A stretch of 64,000 bases of DNA from Gimesia sp. (GTDB lineage: Bacteria; Planctomycetota; Planctomycetia; Planctomycetales; Planctomycetaceae), in assembly GCF_040219335.1 (NCBI RefSeq), contig NZ_JAVJSQ010000004.1, forward strand, positions 310,001 to 374,000, written 5' to 3'. Made by a program: the position numbers and the translations under genes. Below the pieces are notes generated by a model. It was not told the DNA's origin. It did no database searches and was given only the letters and a program-made list of their open reading frames with translations. This document shows, piece by piece, positions 9,504 to 18,885 of the stretch (position 1 is the first letter of the stretch; the number at the start of each line of letters is the position of its first letter).

Positions 9504-10643
9504 TCAGGGTTTGACCAGTTTCGTCTTCGTTTCAGATTCGGGTTTGAGATGCGTATCCATCCAGGAATACATGAGAGCCCGTGATTCATGGGCAACTGAA
9601 TGTCCTTTTCCATGAACAAAAAAAGCAAAATTCTGAGGTGCTTTCTCCAGTTCGTAAACGTCCATCACCTTCAACAACATCAGCACTCTTTGTCGCTGCG
9701 TCAAAGGGTCACCGTCATTGAGTCCCGAGAGATCCAGAAATGCCCGCGGTGCGATCAGTGACATAATTTCATGAAAATCAATCGGAGGCAATTTGCCTTC
9801 CAGAAGATCCGGGCGGATATGATTAAAATATACGTACCAGCGATCTCTCGCCCAGGCTTCTACACGCGCATTCTGTCGGAAAAATGAGGCACTGCAATTC
9901 CCAGCTGCCGCCTGTACTCGCTCATCATAGGCAGCCAGAAACATTGATCCATGGCCTCCCAGCGAGTGCCCCAGCACGCCGATCTTGTCGGGATTAACCT
10001 CCCGCAAAGTCTGTAGCACATCAATGGCGATGGAATGTTCGTAGGTAAACTTTCCAACCGAGGTCCAATGTGGATGTTTCTCATGAAACGCTTTGGTGTC
10101 ATATGGCCCCGCTTCCGGGATCCGGTGTCCTGCAACAAAATGATCGGGAGCAATTACTACATAACCACGTCGACAGAGATGATCAAGGTAAGCCTTGTCG
10201 GGGTTATCGATCAAACCTGCTGCACGCTGTTTGCCGTATTTATAAGTGCCGTGCAAGGCAACAACCGCGGGGGCAGGTCCTCTTAAATTGAGGGGGACTC
10301 CCAGGTAGGCATGCGCCCGTTCATCTTTTTCTACCTGGTAGCTGATCAACTGTCGGCGATAGATACCGTCTACAATGACTGTATCATGAAACTGGATTTG
10401 CAGATCGGGCTTTTCCGGTTTGTACTGATCTCGGAGCAACTCCAGATAGCGTTTTCTCAGTTCCTGTTTATGCTCTGCCCACTCCTCAGGTGATTCAATA
10501 CCATAAAGCAGGTCATCCCAGGATGACTCAATTTTTTCGGGCTCTGACCGTTGCCTGGAACCGGCTTCTTCCGAGTACGCGGTGAGGCTGTATCCCAAAA
10601 TCACTCCCAGACAAGAGAGGAAACACAATAAAGATGATCGCAT
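9504..10643 (-). CDS. secreted alpha/beta hydrolase (dienelactone hydrolase/acetyl-xylan-esterase-like)
   Basis: 379 residues from the ATG at 10643. This start has an AAGGG ribosome-binding site 7 bases upstream and gives a clean signal peptide ending near TAYS. A longer start at 10676 is possible but adds charged residues before the signal. The nucleophile elbow GHSLGG is near residue 225, the acid Asp in LNDGDP near 320 and the catalytic His in HGKGHS near 355, completing the Ser-Asp-His triad. Members of this family in planctomycetes are periplasmic esterases of unknown substrate. The gene is monocistronic or shares a transcript with the sixA-like gene 62 bases downstream. Confidence 0.8.
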   Translation of the reverse strand: MRSSLLCFLSCLGVILGYSLTAYSEEAGSRQRSEPEKIESSWDDLLYGIESPEEWAEHKQELRKRYLELLRDQYKPEKPDLQIQFHDTVIVDGIYRRQLISYQVEKDERAHAYLGVPLNLRGPAPAVVALHGTYKYGKQRAAGLIDNPDKAYLDHLCRRGYVVIAPDHFVAGHRIPEAGPYDTKAFHEKHPHWTSVGKFTYEHSIAIDVLQTLREVNPDKIGVLGHSLGGHGSMFLAAYDERVQAAAGNCSASFFRQNARVEAWARDRWYVYFNHIRPDLLEGKLPPIDFHEIMSLIAPRAFLDLSGLNDGDPLTQRQRVLMLLKVMDVYELEKAPQNFAFFVHGKGHSVAHESRALMYSWMDTHLKPESETKTKLVKP

Positions 10644-10829
10644 GAATATACCCTTATCGAAACTGGATAGGAGCATGCATTATCATCAATCAAGAAAGGG
10701 AATCACAACTCTTGAATTTAAATTTCTTCTGTTTTTCAAAGGTATAGATCCACTCAACGGCTGTTCCCCGTCTGCCTTCTGTGTATGGGTTCAGTGTCTG
10801 GTCTTGATTGGCATTGATTTCAGTGCTGA

Positions 10830-11744
10830 TCAATCCCGATAAGCGACGTGACATCGCTTGCATTGCATTTTGAATGCTTTTAACTCCCGGGCCATCTGCT
10901 TCTGGTCATCCTTCTGAAATGCTGTTTGCAGCGTATCGACCCGTTTCTCAGATTCTCTCATCCATTTTTGAAACATCTCATCATAGTCGTCAGCATACTT
11001 ACGTGCCGCCTCACGAAACTCCTCTTTCAGAAGTACCAGGGTCTCGTGATTCTTTTTCCTGACCAGGGGATGTTGATTTTGCGTCTGCATTTGATCCAGC
11101 GATTCGAAATGATGGCTGATCTGCGACATGGCTTTGACCAAAGGGGAAACTGGTGTGGACTCCACCAGTTCCGGGCGCGGAGTATCAGCGGAAGGAACTT
11201 TAAAGTTCCGGATGTCTCTCCATAATCCCGCATAGTCCTTACTGGTACCTGCCAGCTTTAAAAAGTCGAGTGCCTGTTGCTGATTAAAAGTACCTCGACA
11301 CAATCCGACGACCGCAGTCGCAGTGGGTCCACGGTGTTTGCCATGATGACAATGGATATAAACCGGGCCTTTAATCTCCTTTGCGACGCGTGCAAAAGCC
11401 AGTCCCGCATCGTTTGATACGCCATCATAGCCGATTGGAATATGTACATAACGCATTCCCGCACGCCGGGCCATCTCCAAATGTGGTTCAGTTCCATCGA
11501 CACTGACGATGGTTTTGACTCCGAGTTTTTGCAGGGCGTCAAAACTCCGCTGATCTGCCGGCCCACTACCAGAGTAAACTGCCTCATCGACCTGAAAGAC
11601 ATTATCCAGACCTGGCAGACTCATCGACTTTACACCAACGGGCTTTTGAGCGGGCGCTGTATCCGTCTGCTGACCTGATAAAGAACCACTGTTATTAACC
11701 AGAAGAAGCATACTGAAAAGAGTAATGCTGCGGAAATATGCCAT
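10830..11744 (-). CDS. secreted cysteine phosphatase (DSP/PTP-like) fused to a cytochrome c'-like C-terminal domain
   Basis: 304 residues from the ATG at 11744. A GTG at 11771 in frame is the alternative; the ATG gives a proper signal peptide. The N-terminal half is a dual-specificity-phosphatase-like domain with the CX5R signature, C132 to R138 (HCHHGKHRG). The C-terminal 110 residues are predicted helices ending in C295-x2-C298-H299 (CKRCHVAYRD), the heme-attachment pattern and position of cytochrome c'-type (class II) proteins. Both parts would be in the periplasm. What the phosphatase domain acts on, and whether heme alters its activity, cannot be told from sequence. The adjacent gene on the plus strand is unrelated. 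Confidence 0.8.
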   Translation of the reverse strand: MAYFRSITLFSMLLLVNNSGSLSGQQTDTAPAQKPVGVKSMSLPGLDNVFQVDEAVYSGSGPADQRSFDALQKLGVKTIVSVDGTEPHLEMARRAGMRYVHIPIGYDGVSNDAGLAFARVAKEIKGPVYIHCHHGKHRGPTATAVVGLCRGTFNQQQALDFLKLAGTSKDYAGLWRDIRNFKVPSADTPRPELVESTPVSPLVKAMSQISHHFESLDQMQTQNQHPLVRKKNHETLVLLKEEFREAARKYADDYDEMFQKWMRESEKRVDTLQTAFQKDDQKQMARELKAFKMQCKRCHVAYRD

Positions 11745-11911
11745 GTCCTGTCGTACCTGTTTCGTCTTCACATTTCAAAAGATTGCCCGTCACCTATTTA
11801 GAATAGCAGACAAGCCTTTTTTGTTCAGTTATCTAGACAAAAAAGGCGTAAAGAAATATTTTGTTTTGAGAAAGCAATCTTCAATATCAGACACGCTTAG
11901 AGGAAGCTGAC

Positions 11912-12244
11912 ATGGCATACGACGAGGCTCTCGCCGACAGAATACATCAACTGTTGTGTCGCCGGGCAGGGTATTCTCAGCGAAAAATGTTTGGGGGAAT
12001 CTGTTTTCTGCTCAATGGGAACATGTGCTGTGGAGTCACGGGGACTAATCTCATGTTACGGCTGGGAGAAAAGAAAGCTGCACAGGCACTGCAGGAACCA
12101 TTTACACACGAGATGGATTTCACAGGCAAAGTGATGAAAAGCATGATCTATGTCAAAGCTGAGGGAACTCAGGAGGACATTGATCTGAAAGAGTGGGTCA
12201 ATCAGGCCGTCAAATTTGTACGGACGCTGCCTGACAAAACGTAA
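11912..12244 (+). CDS. TfoX N-terminal domain protein
   Basis: 110 residues covering one TfoX_N domain, with the conserved RKMFGGICF and Asn-Gly-Asn-Met core near 25-40. A GAGGAAG ribosome-binding site lies just upstream of the ATG. In Haemophilus and Vibrio full-length TfoX/Sxy promotes competence gene expression, but stand-alone N-domain proteins are widespread and mostly of unknown function. It is a single gene, divergent from the phosphatase-cytochrome gene and convergent with a secreted hypothetical. Confidence 0.85.
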   Translation: MAYDEALADRIHQLLCRRAGYSQRKMFGGICFLLNGNMCCGVTGTNLMLRLGEKKAAQALQEPFTHEMDFTGKVMKSMIYVKAEGTQEDIDLKEWVNQAVKFVRTLPDKT

Positions 12245-12294
12245 CTGCGGATTAACTCCGATACTGGTTCAAGGCAATCCAGCACTTAACGGAT

Positions 12295-12708
12295 TCAAGG
12301 GAACACATAGCCCGGGGCACCATACCAGTAACCATAATAGTGGTAGGGATCAAAATAGAATCCGGAAGACTCCTGCATAATCTGTGCATAGGTCGGAATC
12401 GGGCTCACATTGATATTGACTGTAGGCCGGCCAGGAGTGATCCCCATCGCTTTACGTGCGGCGATCCGCTCCATGCGCTGTTTGGCCTGCAAGAATGCAC
12501 GCTGTTGAATCAGGCGCTGGCTGACAGACATTCGCTGGTAAGCAGGTCCAGTCTGTTTGGAAGGCCCTCTGGTGATATTCACTTTCCCCTGGCTCTCATC
12601 AGAACTTTTGTTATCTGAGCTGATCTGAAGAGGAACCTGCTCCTGGCTGAACGCCGGTGACATCAGACACTGCGAGATCAGAATTACAGCAACGGCAGAA
12701 GAGCGCAT
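12295..12708 (-). CDS. small secreted protein of unknown function
   Basis: 137 residues with a signal peptide (hydrophobic 5-18, cleavage near AFS). The mature part is basic and Gln/Arg-rich around 60-90 (RLIQQRAFLQAKQRM, helical). It ends in a Tyr/Gly-rich tail with several YHYYGYWYG-like residues. I do not recognise a family. Tyr/Gly-rich C-termini are frequent in small planctomycete envelope proteins, so a cell-surface location is a reasonable guess. Confidence 0.6.
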   Translation of the reverse strand: MRSSAVAVILISQCLMSPAFSQEQVPLQISSDNKSSDESQGKVNITRGPSKQTGPAYQRMSVSQRLIQQRAFLQAKQRMERIAARKAMGITPGRPTVNINVSPIPTYAQIMQESSGFYFDPYHYYGYWYGAPGYVFP

Positions 12709-12892
12709 ACCCAGCCTCTCTCTTCAGTAGAAAATGAATAGTCAAAGTCCGTTCTGCGCTATCAGTGTGCGCATACGTGCGTCCTGTCATCACAGGATCA
12801 CTTATGGAGACTCATCGACTTTCACCACCGATGATCTGAAGCAATTCATCCAAAACTCGAACTGGAAATTATTTCAGATTGAATCAGGCAAT

Positions 12893-13972
12893 TTAGGGAA
12901 CCTTTACGACCTCAACCCAGGACGGAGATTTCCCCACCTCGTAGGTGTCAATCCGCGTCAACTTGCCGGTCTGGGAATCAATACGATAGGCAGCTAGTTT
13001 CCCGTTATTTTGTCCCGCGGCGTACAGGAAGTGTCCTTCCGGGTCGATGTTGAAGGATCGCGGCGTTTTCTCGGTCGCTGCCTGTCCCAGTGATTTCAGT
13101 TTTCCGGTCTGAGGATCAACGGCAAAACAGGCAATGCTGTCATGTCCCCGATTGGAAGCATACAGGTTTTTTCCTGAGGGAGAGAGTTCAATATCGGCAC
13201 AGGTATTCCTCCCTTCGAAATCAGCCGGCAAAGTGGAAATGGTTTGAAACGCCTTCAAGGTTCCAGATTCGGAATCAAGCTCACAGGCAGTGACAGAACT
13301 CCCTTTTTCGTTATCGAAATAGATAAAACGATTGTCTTTTGAAACTGCCAGGTGGCGGGGCTCCATCTCGGGGGCCGCTTCGAAAATGGCCGGTTCATTC
13401 GCTTTTAATTTTCCGTCAGCTTCATTCCATAAAAACTGATAGACCGCATTGGGCCCCGTATGGGGTACAAACACGTACCGATTTGACTGATCGGCCAGAA
13501 TGGCATGTGCATTTTTGTCTGTCGGAATTGTCTGGAGAATTTCGGGCAGGATTGTGCCATCTTTCTTGAGCCGATGCACGGCTACTTTCCCCTCACCATA
13601 ATAAGCTGAAAGCAGGTAGCGTCCCTTACGGTCTGTGGCGATGTAAGCTGCATTTCCCCCCGCTGGTACTGCAGAGATGAGCGTGAGTTCGCCGTTTTCA
13701 GGATTGATACTGAAGCTCATGAACTCTTTGGCAGAGCGGATGGATGCAAACAGATATTTCTTCTCTGGATCGACTTCCAGACAGCCTGGCGCGCCTGGGA
13801 CTTTAACGTCGGTAAGATGTGTCAGTTTTCCATCCGCCTCATTCTGCTGATAGATGGCAATCTTCTTCTCGCCGCCCAGAGAAATGTAAACATAGCTGGC
13901 TGCTTGAGAGGGAAGAACAGACACAAGACAGACTCCGGAAAGAAACAGGTAAAATCGAAGCAGTGAGAACAT
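12893..13972 (-). CDS. secreted lactonase-family beta-propeller (6-phosphogluconolactonase-like fold)
   Basis: 359 residues with a signal peptide (cleavage near SQA-AS). The rest is a seven-bladed propeller with repeated patterns such as LFASIRSAKEF, YLLSAYYGEG, YVFVPHTGPN, NLYASNRGHDS and FLYAAGQNNG, at roughly 45-residue spacing. This matches the lactonase/YbhE family. Cytoplasmic members hydrolyse 6-phosphogluconolactone, but this one is exported and so is unlikely to serve the pentose phosphate pathway. Secreted members in planctomycetes have no assigned substrate. The gene is preceded by the anti-sigma gene on the same strand, with a 109-base gap. Confidence 0.82.
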   Translation of the reverse strand: MFSLLRFYLFLSGVCLVSVLPSQAASYVYISLGGEKKIAIYQQNEADGKLTHLTDVKVPGAPGCLEVDPEKKYLFASIRSAKEFMSFSINPENGELTLISAVPAGGNAAYIATDRKGRYLLSAYYGEGKVAVHRLKKDGTILPEILQTIPTDKNAHAILADQSNRYVFVPHTGPNAVYQFLWNEADGKLKANEPAIFEAAPEMEPRHLAVSKDNRFIYFDNEKGSSVTACELDSESGTLKAFQTISTLPADFEGRNTCADIELSPSGKNLYASNRGHDSIACFAVDPQTGKLKSLGQAATEKTPRSFNIDPEGHFLYAAGQNNGKLAAYRIDSQTGKLTRIDTYEVGKSPSWVEVVKVP

Positions 13973-14081
13973 GGCGGCTACCCTGGAAATTCAGAAGTTG
14001 ATAGGGAAATAGTCAGACTCCATTCACTTGCGCAGCGTCAAACAACTGCAGATACCAGTAGAGCCGGTTAGTAGAGAGATT

Positions 14082-14858
14082 TCAAGCGGCAGTCGATTGT
14101 AAAGCACGTCCCAGAGCTTCCAACTCCCGGGCACCACCAAAGACAATGCAGACATAAACCTGATCTGCTTCGACCCATTTCACGGTCGCGTAATTCCCCT
14201 TACCCAGTTGAGTATACTCGACCTTGCCTGGATCAAAAGAGGTTAAGGTGGGCAGGGGACTGACTCTACTGGCAGGAATCTGCAGCAGAGCACCATAGAC
14301 TGTGCGAGTTTTTCCTGATGAAAGTCTGAAAAAACGAACCGCAGCGTCGTGCACGACTGACTCGCTGATGGAAAGTCCGTAGGTCTGACCAATAAAGTTC
14401 AACAGACCCTTTTGATGCCAGCCACCTTGTGCCGGAAATGAGGTCGCGAAATTTCCATCGAATTCCGACATGAAGCGACTGTCCAGATTCAGTTCTGGAC
14501 TGAGCTTCGCCAGAGGAATTACCGGTTGTCGGGTTACCCAGAAAAACGCCAGAACTGCGGCAAACAGCAGGCAAGTCGAAAGCCCCACCAAGGTTCCCGG
14601 GTTTTTGAGAAAAGCTCTACGGGAAACAGGGGGGTGATCTATAGAGATGGTGGCGTCGGAGTCACTTTGGGCCAGAGCATCCAGTACTCCCTGCTTTCCA
14701 TTTTCGGGTACATCTACCTCAAATAAAACACGCTTGAGCTCCGAATGAAAGACGGGACCATCAGCGAATGAATCTGAGGCAGAATGATCTGGCTCAGAAT
14801 ATTCAGGTGATCTGGATGATTCGGAAGCGTTCATGGTAATACCGTAAAGGGCAATCAT
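14082..14858 (-). CDS. membrane-bound anti-sigma factor (partner of adjacent ECF sigma factor)
   Basis: About 258 residues. A cytoplasmic acidic N-terminus of about 85 residues is followed by one transmembrane helix (about 89-108) and a 150-residue periplasmic domain. The ATG at 14858 lies 2 bases after the sigma factor stop; an ATG at 14834 is an equally possible start and neither has a good ribosome-binding site. No zinc-binding HxxxCxxC motif is seen, so it is not a typical ZAS-type anti-sigma factor. The call rests on the sigma-gene coupling and the topology. It would hold the sigma factor at the membrane until an envelope signal arrives. Confidence 0.68.
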   Translation of the reverse strand: MIALYGITMNASESSRSPEYSEPDHSASDSFADGPVFHSELKRVLFEVDVPENGKQGVLDALAQSDSDATISIDHPPVSRRAFLKNPGTLVGLSTCLLFAAVLAFFWVTRQPVIPLAKLSPELNLDSRFMSEFDGNFATSFPAQGGWHQKGLLNFIGQTYGLSISESVVHDAAVRFFRLSSGKTRTVYGALLQIPASRVSPLPTLTSFDPGKVEYTQLGKGNYATVKWVEADQVYVCIVFGGARELEALGRALQSTAA

Positions 14859-14860
14859 TT

Positions 14861-15382
14861 TTATGAATGAATCGGACTTATATCTTCCCGGAGCGAAGCA
14901 AACCGTTCCTGCAGAAAAGCCCTAGCACGTGCCAGTCGACTCATCACGGTTCCCAGCGGGATAGACAACTCATTCGAAATTTCTTTGTAGGATTGTTCTT
15001 CAAAATAAAACATTAATAAGGGAAGTCGAAAATCCTCGGGCAATTCGTCCAGTGCAGTCTGAAGTTCTTCTGAGGTCAGTTCCGGTATCTCTGCAGGATC
15101 AGAGGCAACATCAGGACTGGATCCCAGTGAAACAGGCTCTGCTTTCCGCGTGACTTTTTTTAGAAACAAATTTCGCAAAATCGTACACAACCAGGAACGG
15201 GCAGACCTTGCATCGCGTAACTGGGACAGTTTTTTCTGGGCGATTAGATAAGTTTGCTGAGTCAGATCTTCTGCATCAGCTCTGTCCCCCGAAAGGCGAA
15301 AAGCATAGCGATACAGCAGTTGATAATACTCATCAACTAATCGTGTCAGTTCTTCCGAATTGTTACGACTGGTCCGTGACAT
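14861..15382 (-). CDS. ECF-family RNA polymerase sigma factor
   Basis: 173 residues. Region 2 is at about 15-80 with DAEDLTQQTYLIA and a WLCTILRNLF segment for -10 recognition. Region 4 is at about 105-165 with EEQSYKEISNELSIPLGTVMSRLARAR, a helix-turn-helix for -35 recognition. There is no sigma region 1.1 or 3, as expected for group IV sigma factors. It overlaps no gene, but its stop is directly followed by the anti-sigma gene, forming a two-gene regulatory unit. The target genes cannot be told from this window. Confidence 0.93.
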   Translation of the reverse strand: MSRTSRNNSEELTRLVDEYYQLLYRYAFRLSGDRADAEDLTQQTYLIAQKKLSQLRDARSARSWLCTILRNLFLKKVTRKAEPVSLGSSPDVASDPAEIPELTSEELQTALDELPEDFRLPLLMFYFEEQSYKEISNELSIPLGTVMSRLARARAFLQERFASLREDISPIHS

Positions 15383-15537
15383 AACCTGATTCTCTAACTA
15401 AACAGAGGCAGAAAGACATCTGGTTATTCCCCAGGAAGGTGAATTTCTTAGAAGTTTCTCGTTTTTTCCCACTCCGGTTTGCTACAGCAGCCAGATGTGA
15501 ACATACGAACCCAGAGTAAACTGAATCTTACAGAAAC

Positions 15538-16650
15538 TCAAGCTTCAATTACTTTGTGTTGGAGTGTGAGTGCCTGCAGGCGATTCATATCTGGATCTGG
15601 CAATTCGTCAAACGCTTTCACCCCCGGGATTCCTCCCTCAAGATTGACGAGTCTCAGAGGCTCTTGGGCCATATCTTCTCGATAATATTTCTCGCTGGGG
15701 AAAATATCAGCGGGATAGGTGAAGTTATCCAGCATCGCCAGGGCAGTACAATGCGAGGCTCCTGTTGCGCTCTCCAGCATCCCCCCGACCCAGCAGGGAA
15801 TTCCCGCAGCCTGACAGAGATCATGAATCTTGACGGCGTTTGTCAGGCCACCCACGCGGCCCGGCTTGACGTTGACATATTGACAACTCTTCAAATTGAC
15901 TGCCTGCTGTGCACGATAGGGGTGCGTAATACTCTCATCCAGACAAACCGGCGTTTTAATTTGTTCCTGCAGTCGAACATGGTCCGTCAGGTCATCGTGT
16001 TGCAGAGGTTGCTCAATCATTGCCAGATCAAATTCTTCGATCGCCTGAAACAGTGGGAGATCGCTCAGGCGGTAACCGCTGTTACAGTCAATATGAAATA
16101 CATCATCTGGAAAAGCCGTCCGAATTGCCTGAAGCATGGGGATATCCCAGCCTGGACGGAACTTCAGTTTGATCCGCGGGAACTTTTCCGAAACGGCTCC
16201 TCCAACTGCCTCAATCAGATCATCCAGATGATCCATCACTCCGAAGTCTGCTCCCACGGGTACTTCATCGCGTGTTGCTCCCAAGGCAATATGCAGGGGC
16301 GACCCGCTGATGCGACTGTGCAGACTCCACCAGGCATTATCCAGAGCTGCCTTGGCAAATGAATTCCCCTTATACAACGAGAGGGCATCCTGTAGCGCGG
16401 AACCGCTGTCAAAGCTTTGTCCAACGACTGCTGGTGCCAGCCATTCTGAAACAGTATGAAATACTCCCCCCGCCCATTCCGGACTGTAGCAGGGGGCAGC
16501 CAGAGGTGTGCTTTCCCCCCAGCCATCAACAGAACCACTGGTCATCCGGCATAACACGGAATGAATGGCTGCGTCTTCGCCGTAAGCGGTACGCCAGGGA
16601 TAAATCAGTGGCATCGCCACATGGTAAAGTTCAATCCGGTCTATTTTCAT
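15538..16650 (-). CDS. menC: o-succinylbenzoate synthase (enolase superfamily, MenC type)
   Basis: 370 residues. An enolase-type capping domain (1-125) is followed by a TIM barrel. Visible catalytic elements are KLK near 162-164 (the Lys-x-Lys pair), the metal ligands Asp in HIDCNSG near 190, Glu in MIEQPL near 216 and Asp in CLDES near 241, and the second base Lys in VNVKPGR near 265. This pattern fits the OSBS/NSAR branch, which dehydrates SHCHC to o-succinylbenzoate in menaquinone synthesis. N-acylamino acid racemase activity in the same family cannot be excluded, because no other men gene is nearby. It lies 54 bases downstream of an Hsp70 gene, probably on one transcript. Confidence 0.82.
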   Translation of the reverse strand: MKIDRIELYHVAMPLIYPWRTAYGEDAAIHSVLCRMTSGSVDGWGESTPLAAPCYSPEWAGGVFHTVSEWLAPAVVGQSFDSGSALQDALSLYKGNSFAKAALDNAWWSLHSRISGSPLHIALGATRDEVPVGADFGVMDHLDDLIEAVGGAVSEKFPRIKLKFRPGWDIPMLQAIRTAFPDDVFHIDCNSGYRLSDLPLFQAIEEFDLAMIEQPLQHDDLTDHVRLQEQIKTPVCLDESITHPYRAQQAVNLKSCQYVNVKPGRVGGLTNAVKIHDLCQAAGIPCWVGGMLESATGASHCTALAMLDNFTYPADIFPSEKYYREDMAQEPLRLVNLEGGIPGVKAFDELPDPDMNRLQALTLQHKVIEA

Positions 16651-16704
16651 CAGAGATCAGTTATCCTGTGGTTTTAAATTTTATTAAATTTTGCCGAAAG
16701 CAGA

Positions 16705-18726
16705 TCAGGCATCTTCCAGTAGATCCCAGAATTCGCTCTCAGCAGCATCCAGTTTGGTCGGTTTGCTGGATTGCGGCCGCGGCTTCTTTTGTGCCTGTAA
16801 AGCAGAACCCTTATTTTTTCTCTGAGAGACGGCCTGTTTTTTACGGGTTTTCGGTGGAGCATCAGGCGATTTCGGCGTTTGTTTTCCGACGCCCTTACGA
16901 CGTCCCTTATTCGACCGGCTGGATGCTGTTCCTTTCGAATGCTGTTCCGGGGTTGGACAGTCAGACGCTGGTGCCCCCTGCAGGGGGTCACCACACTGGT
17001 TACATAATGCCACTGGCCGCTCTGAACTGTCCAGTCCACGTGCCACAGGATTCGGTTTGGTAGTAAAAGATTCCCGGGGCGCGGATTTCTGCTCCTTTCG
17101 CTCCGCTTTGATGGATTCTGCCTGATCAAGTATTTCCTGAAGCATCAGCGGATCAGACTGAGAATCTTTCTGTGTCCTGTCCGACGGAGTGGCCTCTGCA
17201 GTTGCAGGAACTGTGGATATCAGGTTCTGCTCCCGAGAAATTTCAATCCGTGCCTCTTTTCCGCTTGTCACGTCTTTCGCAGAAACATGCACACGTGCCT
17301 CCGCATCATATTCCATCTGTACTTCGATCTTGGAATCGACCGGTAGATTCGGAGGCAGTCCTTCAATTTTGCAGTTCCCCAGAATGACAAATGGTTCATC
17401 CTGAGAAGCGCCACTTTCGATCAGCTTTAGATGCACCCGGCGTTGATCAGGGGAGACAGTTCCGTAGGTATGTTTGACCGCTGCCGGCAACTTTGTGTTG
17501 GCTGGCAGGAGATAATGCGGGATCCGCTGTTGTCCCGTCTGGTCACGCACCAGAAAGCCCAGTGACCGCGCGTTGACGCTGTGCTGCTTCATTTTGGACA
17601 GTCGACTGGCGGCATCCTTCGTCAGAATCGATTCCGCGTATTCCCGGTTACTGAGCAACATTCCCGCATAATAAGCTGCACCATGGGCAATCGACTGATC
17701 CGGGGGTAATGACAGATTCTGTGTTGTACCGCTGGCCTGTTTCAGAGCATCACGAATCATGGGCATGCGGGAGGAGCCCCCCGTGGTCAGCACAACATCC
17801 ACATGCGCCCAGCCCATATTGTTGTCCTTCAACAGTGCCCGGGTGATTTCAGTTGTACGATCGACCAGCCCTTTACTCAGTTGCTCAAACTGAGACTGTG
17901 TAATCTGATAGGTTTTACGCTGTGAGCCAACCTGGCAAGCCAGGGTGGTTTTCGGTCTGACAGTCAGGCTGCGTTTCGCCTGCTCGACTTCGTTCGCGAG
18001 ATACTGCAGGCTTTCTGGATCGTTGCAGGGATTGATGCCGAACTCATTGTAAAACTGCTCAGCCACTGATGCCTGCAGTGTACTGTTCCAGTCAATCCCC
18101 CCCAGCTTGAGATCACCACCACTGGCAATCACTTCTACTTCATCTTTCTGGTACTTAACCAGTGACAGGTCGAACGTACCGCCCCCCAGGTCGTAAACCA
18201 GAATGCGCTGCTCTTCCGCAAGTTCGGCAAACCACATCCCCTCGGACCCCAGCACGTAACACAGGGCAGCAGCCACCGGTTCATTGATCAGATCGACCTG
18301 TGTCAGTCCTGCCTGCTTACCAGCCGCGATTGTTTCCTGTCTCTGCAAATCGCTGAACTGAGCCGGAACTGTGATGACGGCCGAATCAATCCGACCGATA
18401 CGTTCCTCTGCGGAAGCTAAAAGCTTCTTCAGGATGAATGCAGAGATATCCCGGGGAGAAAAGTAGCGCCCGTCAATTTCCCATCGAAAATCCTGCTTAC
18501 CTAGAAAGCGTTTTGCATGCTGAACCACATTCTGCGGATTAACGATGGCGTGCCTGAGCGCTTCGGTGCCAACAATCACTTCAGCGCCGTCAAACATAGC
18601 CACGGAGGGAGTAGATAGTTCACCTTCCAGATTGGGAATGGTGACCGGCTCTCCATGTTCATTCAGATGAGCGATGCAAGAATAGGTAGTTCCTAAATCA
18701 ATGCCGACAGCCTGTAACTTCTGCAT
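16705..18726 (-). CDS. Hsp70/DnaK-family chaperone with lysine/arginine-rich C-terminal tail
   Basis: 673 residues. The nucleotide-binding domain is at 1 to about 370, with GIDLGTTYSC, VYDLGGGTFD and TTGGSSRMP. The substrate-binding beta domain runs to about 525. The usual alpha lid is replaced by a low-complexity region: Cys residues in LCNQCGDPL (only part of a zinc-ribbon-like pattern), then about 80 residues very rich in Lys, Arg, Ser and Pro, ending in an acidic WDLLEDA. The EEVD-like end of DnaK is absent. It is thus a specialised paralogue, not the housekeeping DnaK, and no dnaJ or grpE is adjacent. The basic tail suggests binding to nucleic acid or ribosomes; this is inference. Confidence 0.85.
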   Translation of the reverse strand: MQKLQAVGIDLGTTYSCIAHLNEHGEPVTIPNLEGELSTPSVAMFDGAEVIVGTEALRHAIVNPQNVVQHAKRFLGKQDFRWEIDGRYFSPRDISAFILKKLLASAEERIGRIDSAVITVPAQFSDLQRQETIAAGKQAGLTQVDLINEPVAAALCYVLGSEGMWFAELAEEQRILVYDLGGGTFDLSLVKYQKDEVEVIASGGDLKLGGIDWNSTLQASVAEQFYNEFGINPCNDPESLQYLANEVEQAKRSLTVRPKTTLACQVGSQRKTYQITQSQFEQLSKGLVDRTTEITRALLKDNNMGWAHVDVVLTTGGSSRMPMIRDALKQASGTTQNLSLPPDQSIAHGAAYYAGMLLSNREYAESILTKDAASRLSKMKQHSVNARSLGFLVRDQTGQQRIPHYLLPANTKLPAAVKHTYGTVSPDQRRVHLKLIESGASQDEPFVILGNCKIEGLPPNLPVDSKIEVQMEYDAEARVHVSAKDVTSGKEARIEISREQNLISTVPATAEATPSDRTQKDSQSDPLMLQEILDQAESIKAERKEQKSAPRESFTTKPNPVARGLDSSERPVALCNQCGDPLQGAPASDCPTPEQHSKGTASSRSNKGRRKGVGKQTPKSPDAPPKTRKKQAVSQRKNKGSALQAQKKPRPQSSKPTKLDAAESEFWDLLEDA

Positions 18727-18885
18727 AGCGCCTTAACTCTCTTCAGATAAGTATTTTCGCATATCTCCCGCACAAATGGGCAGGCATAGACTCCTTTGAT
18801 ATGGTATCATGGAAACAAGTCACACTCCAGCACCTGATTTCCGTTTTCCTGCATTGGAAGACAGTCCGATAGAAAGTTCTGAAAA

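Noticed and set aside
15556..16362. 268-residue plus-strand frame inside menC
   Set aside because: Antisense to the enolase-superfamily gene, whose catalytic residues are all present on the minus strand.
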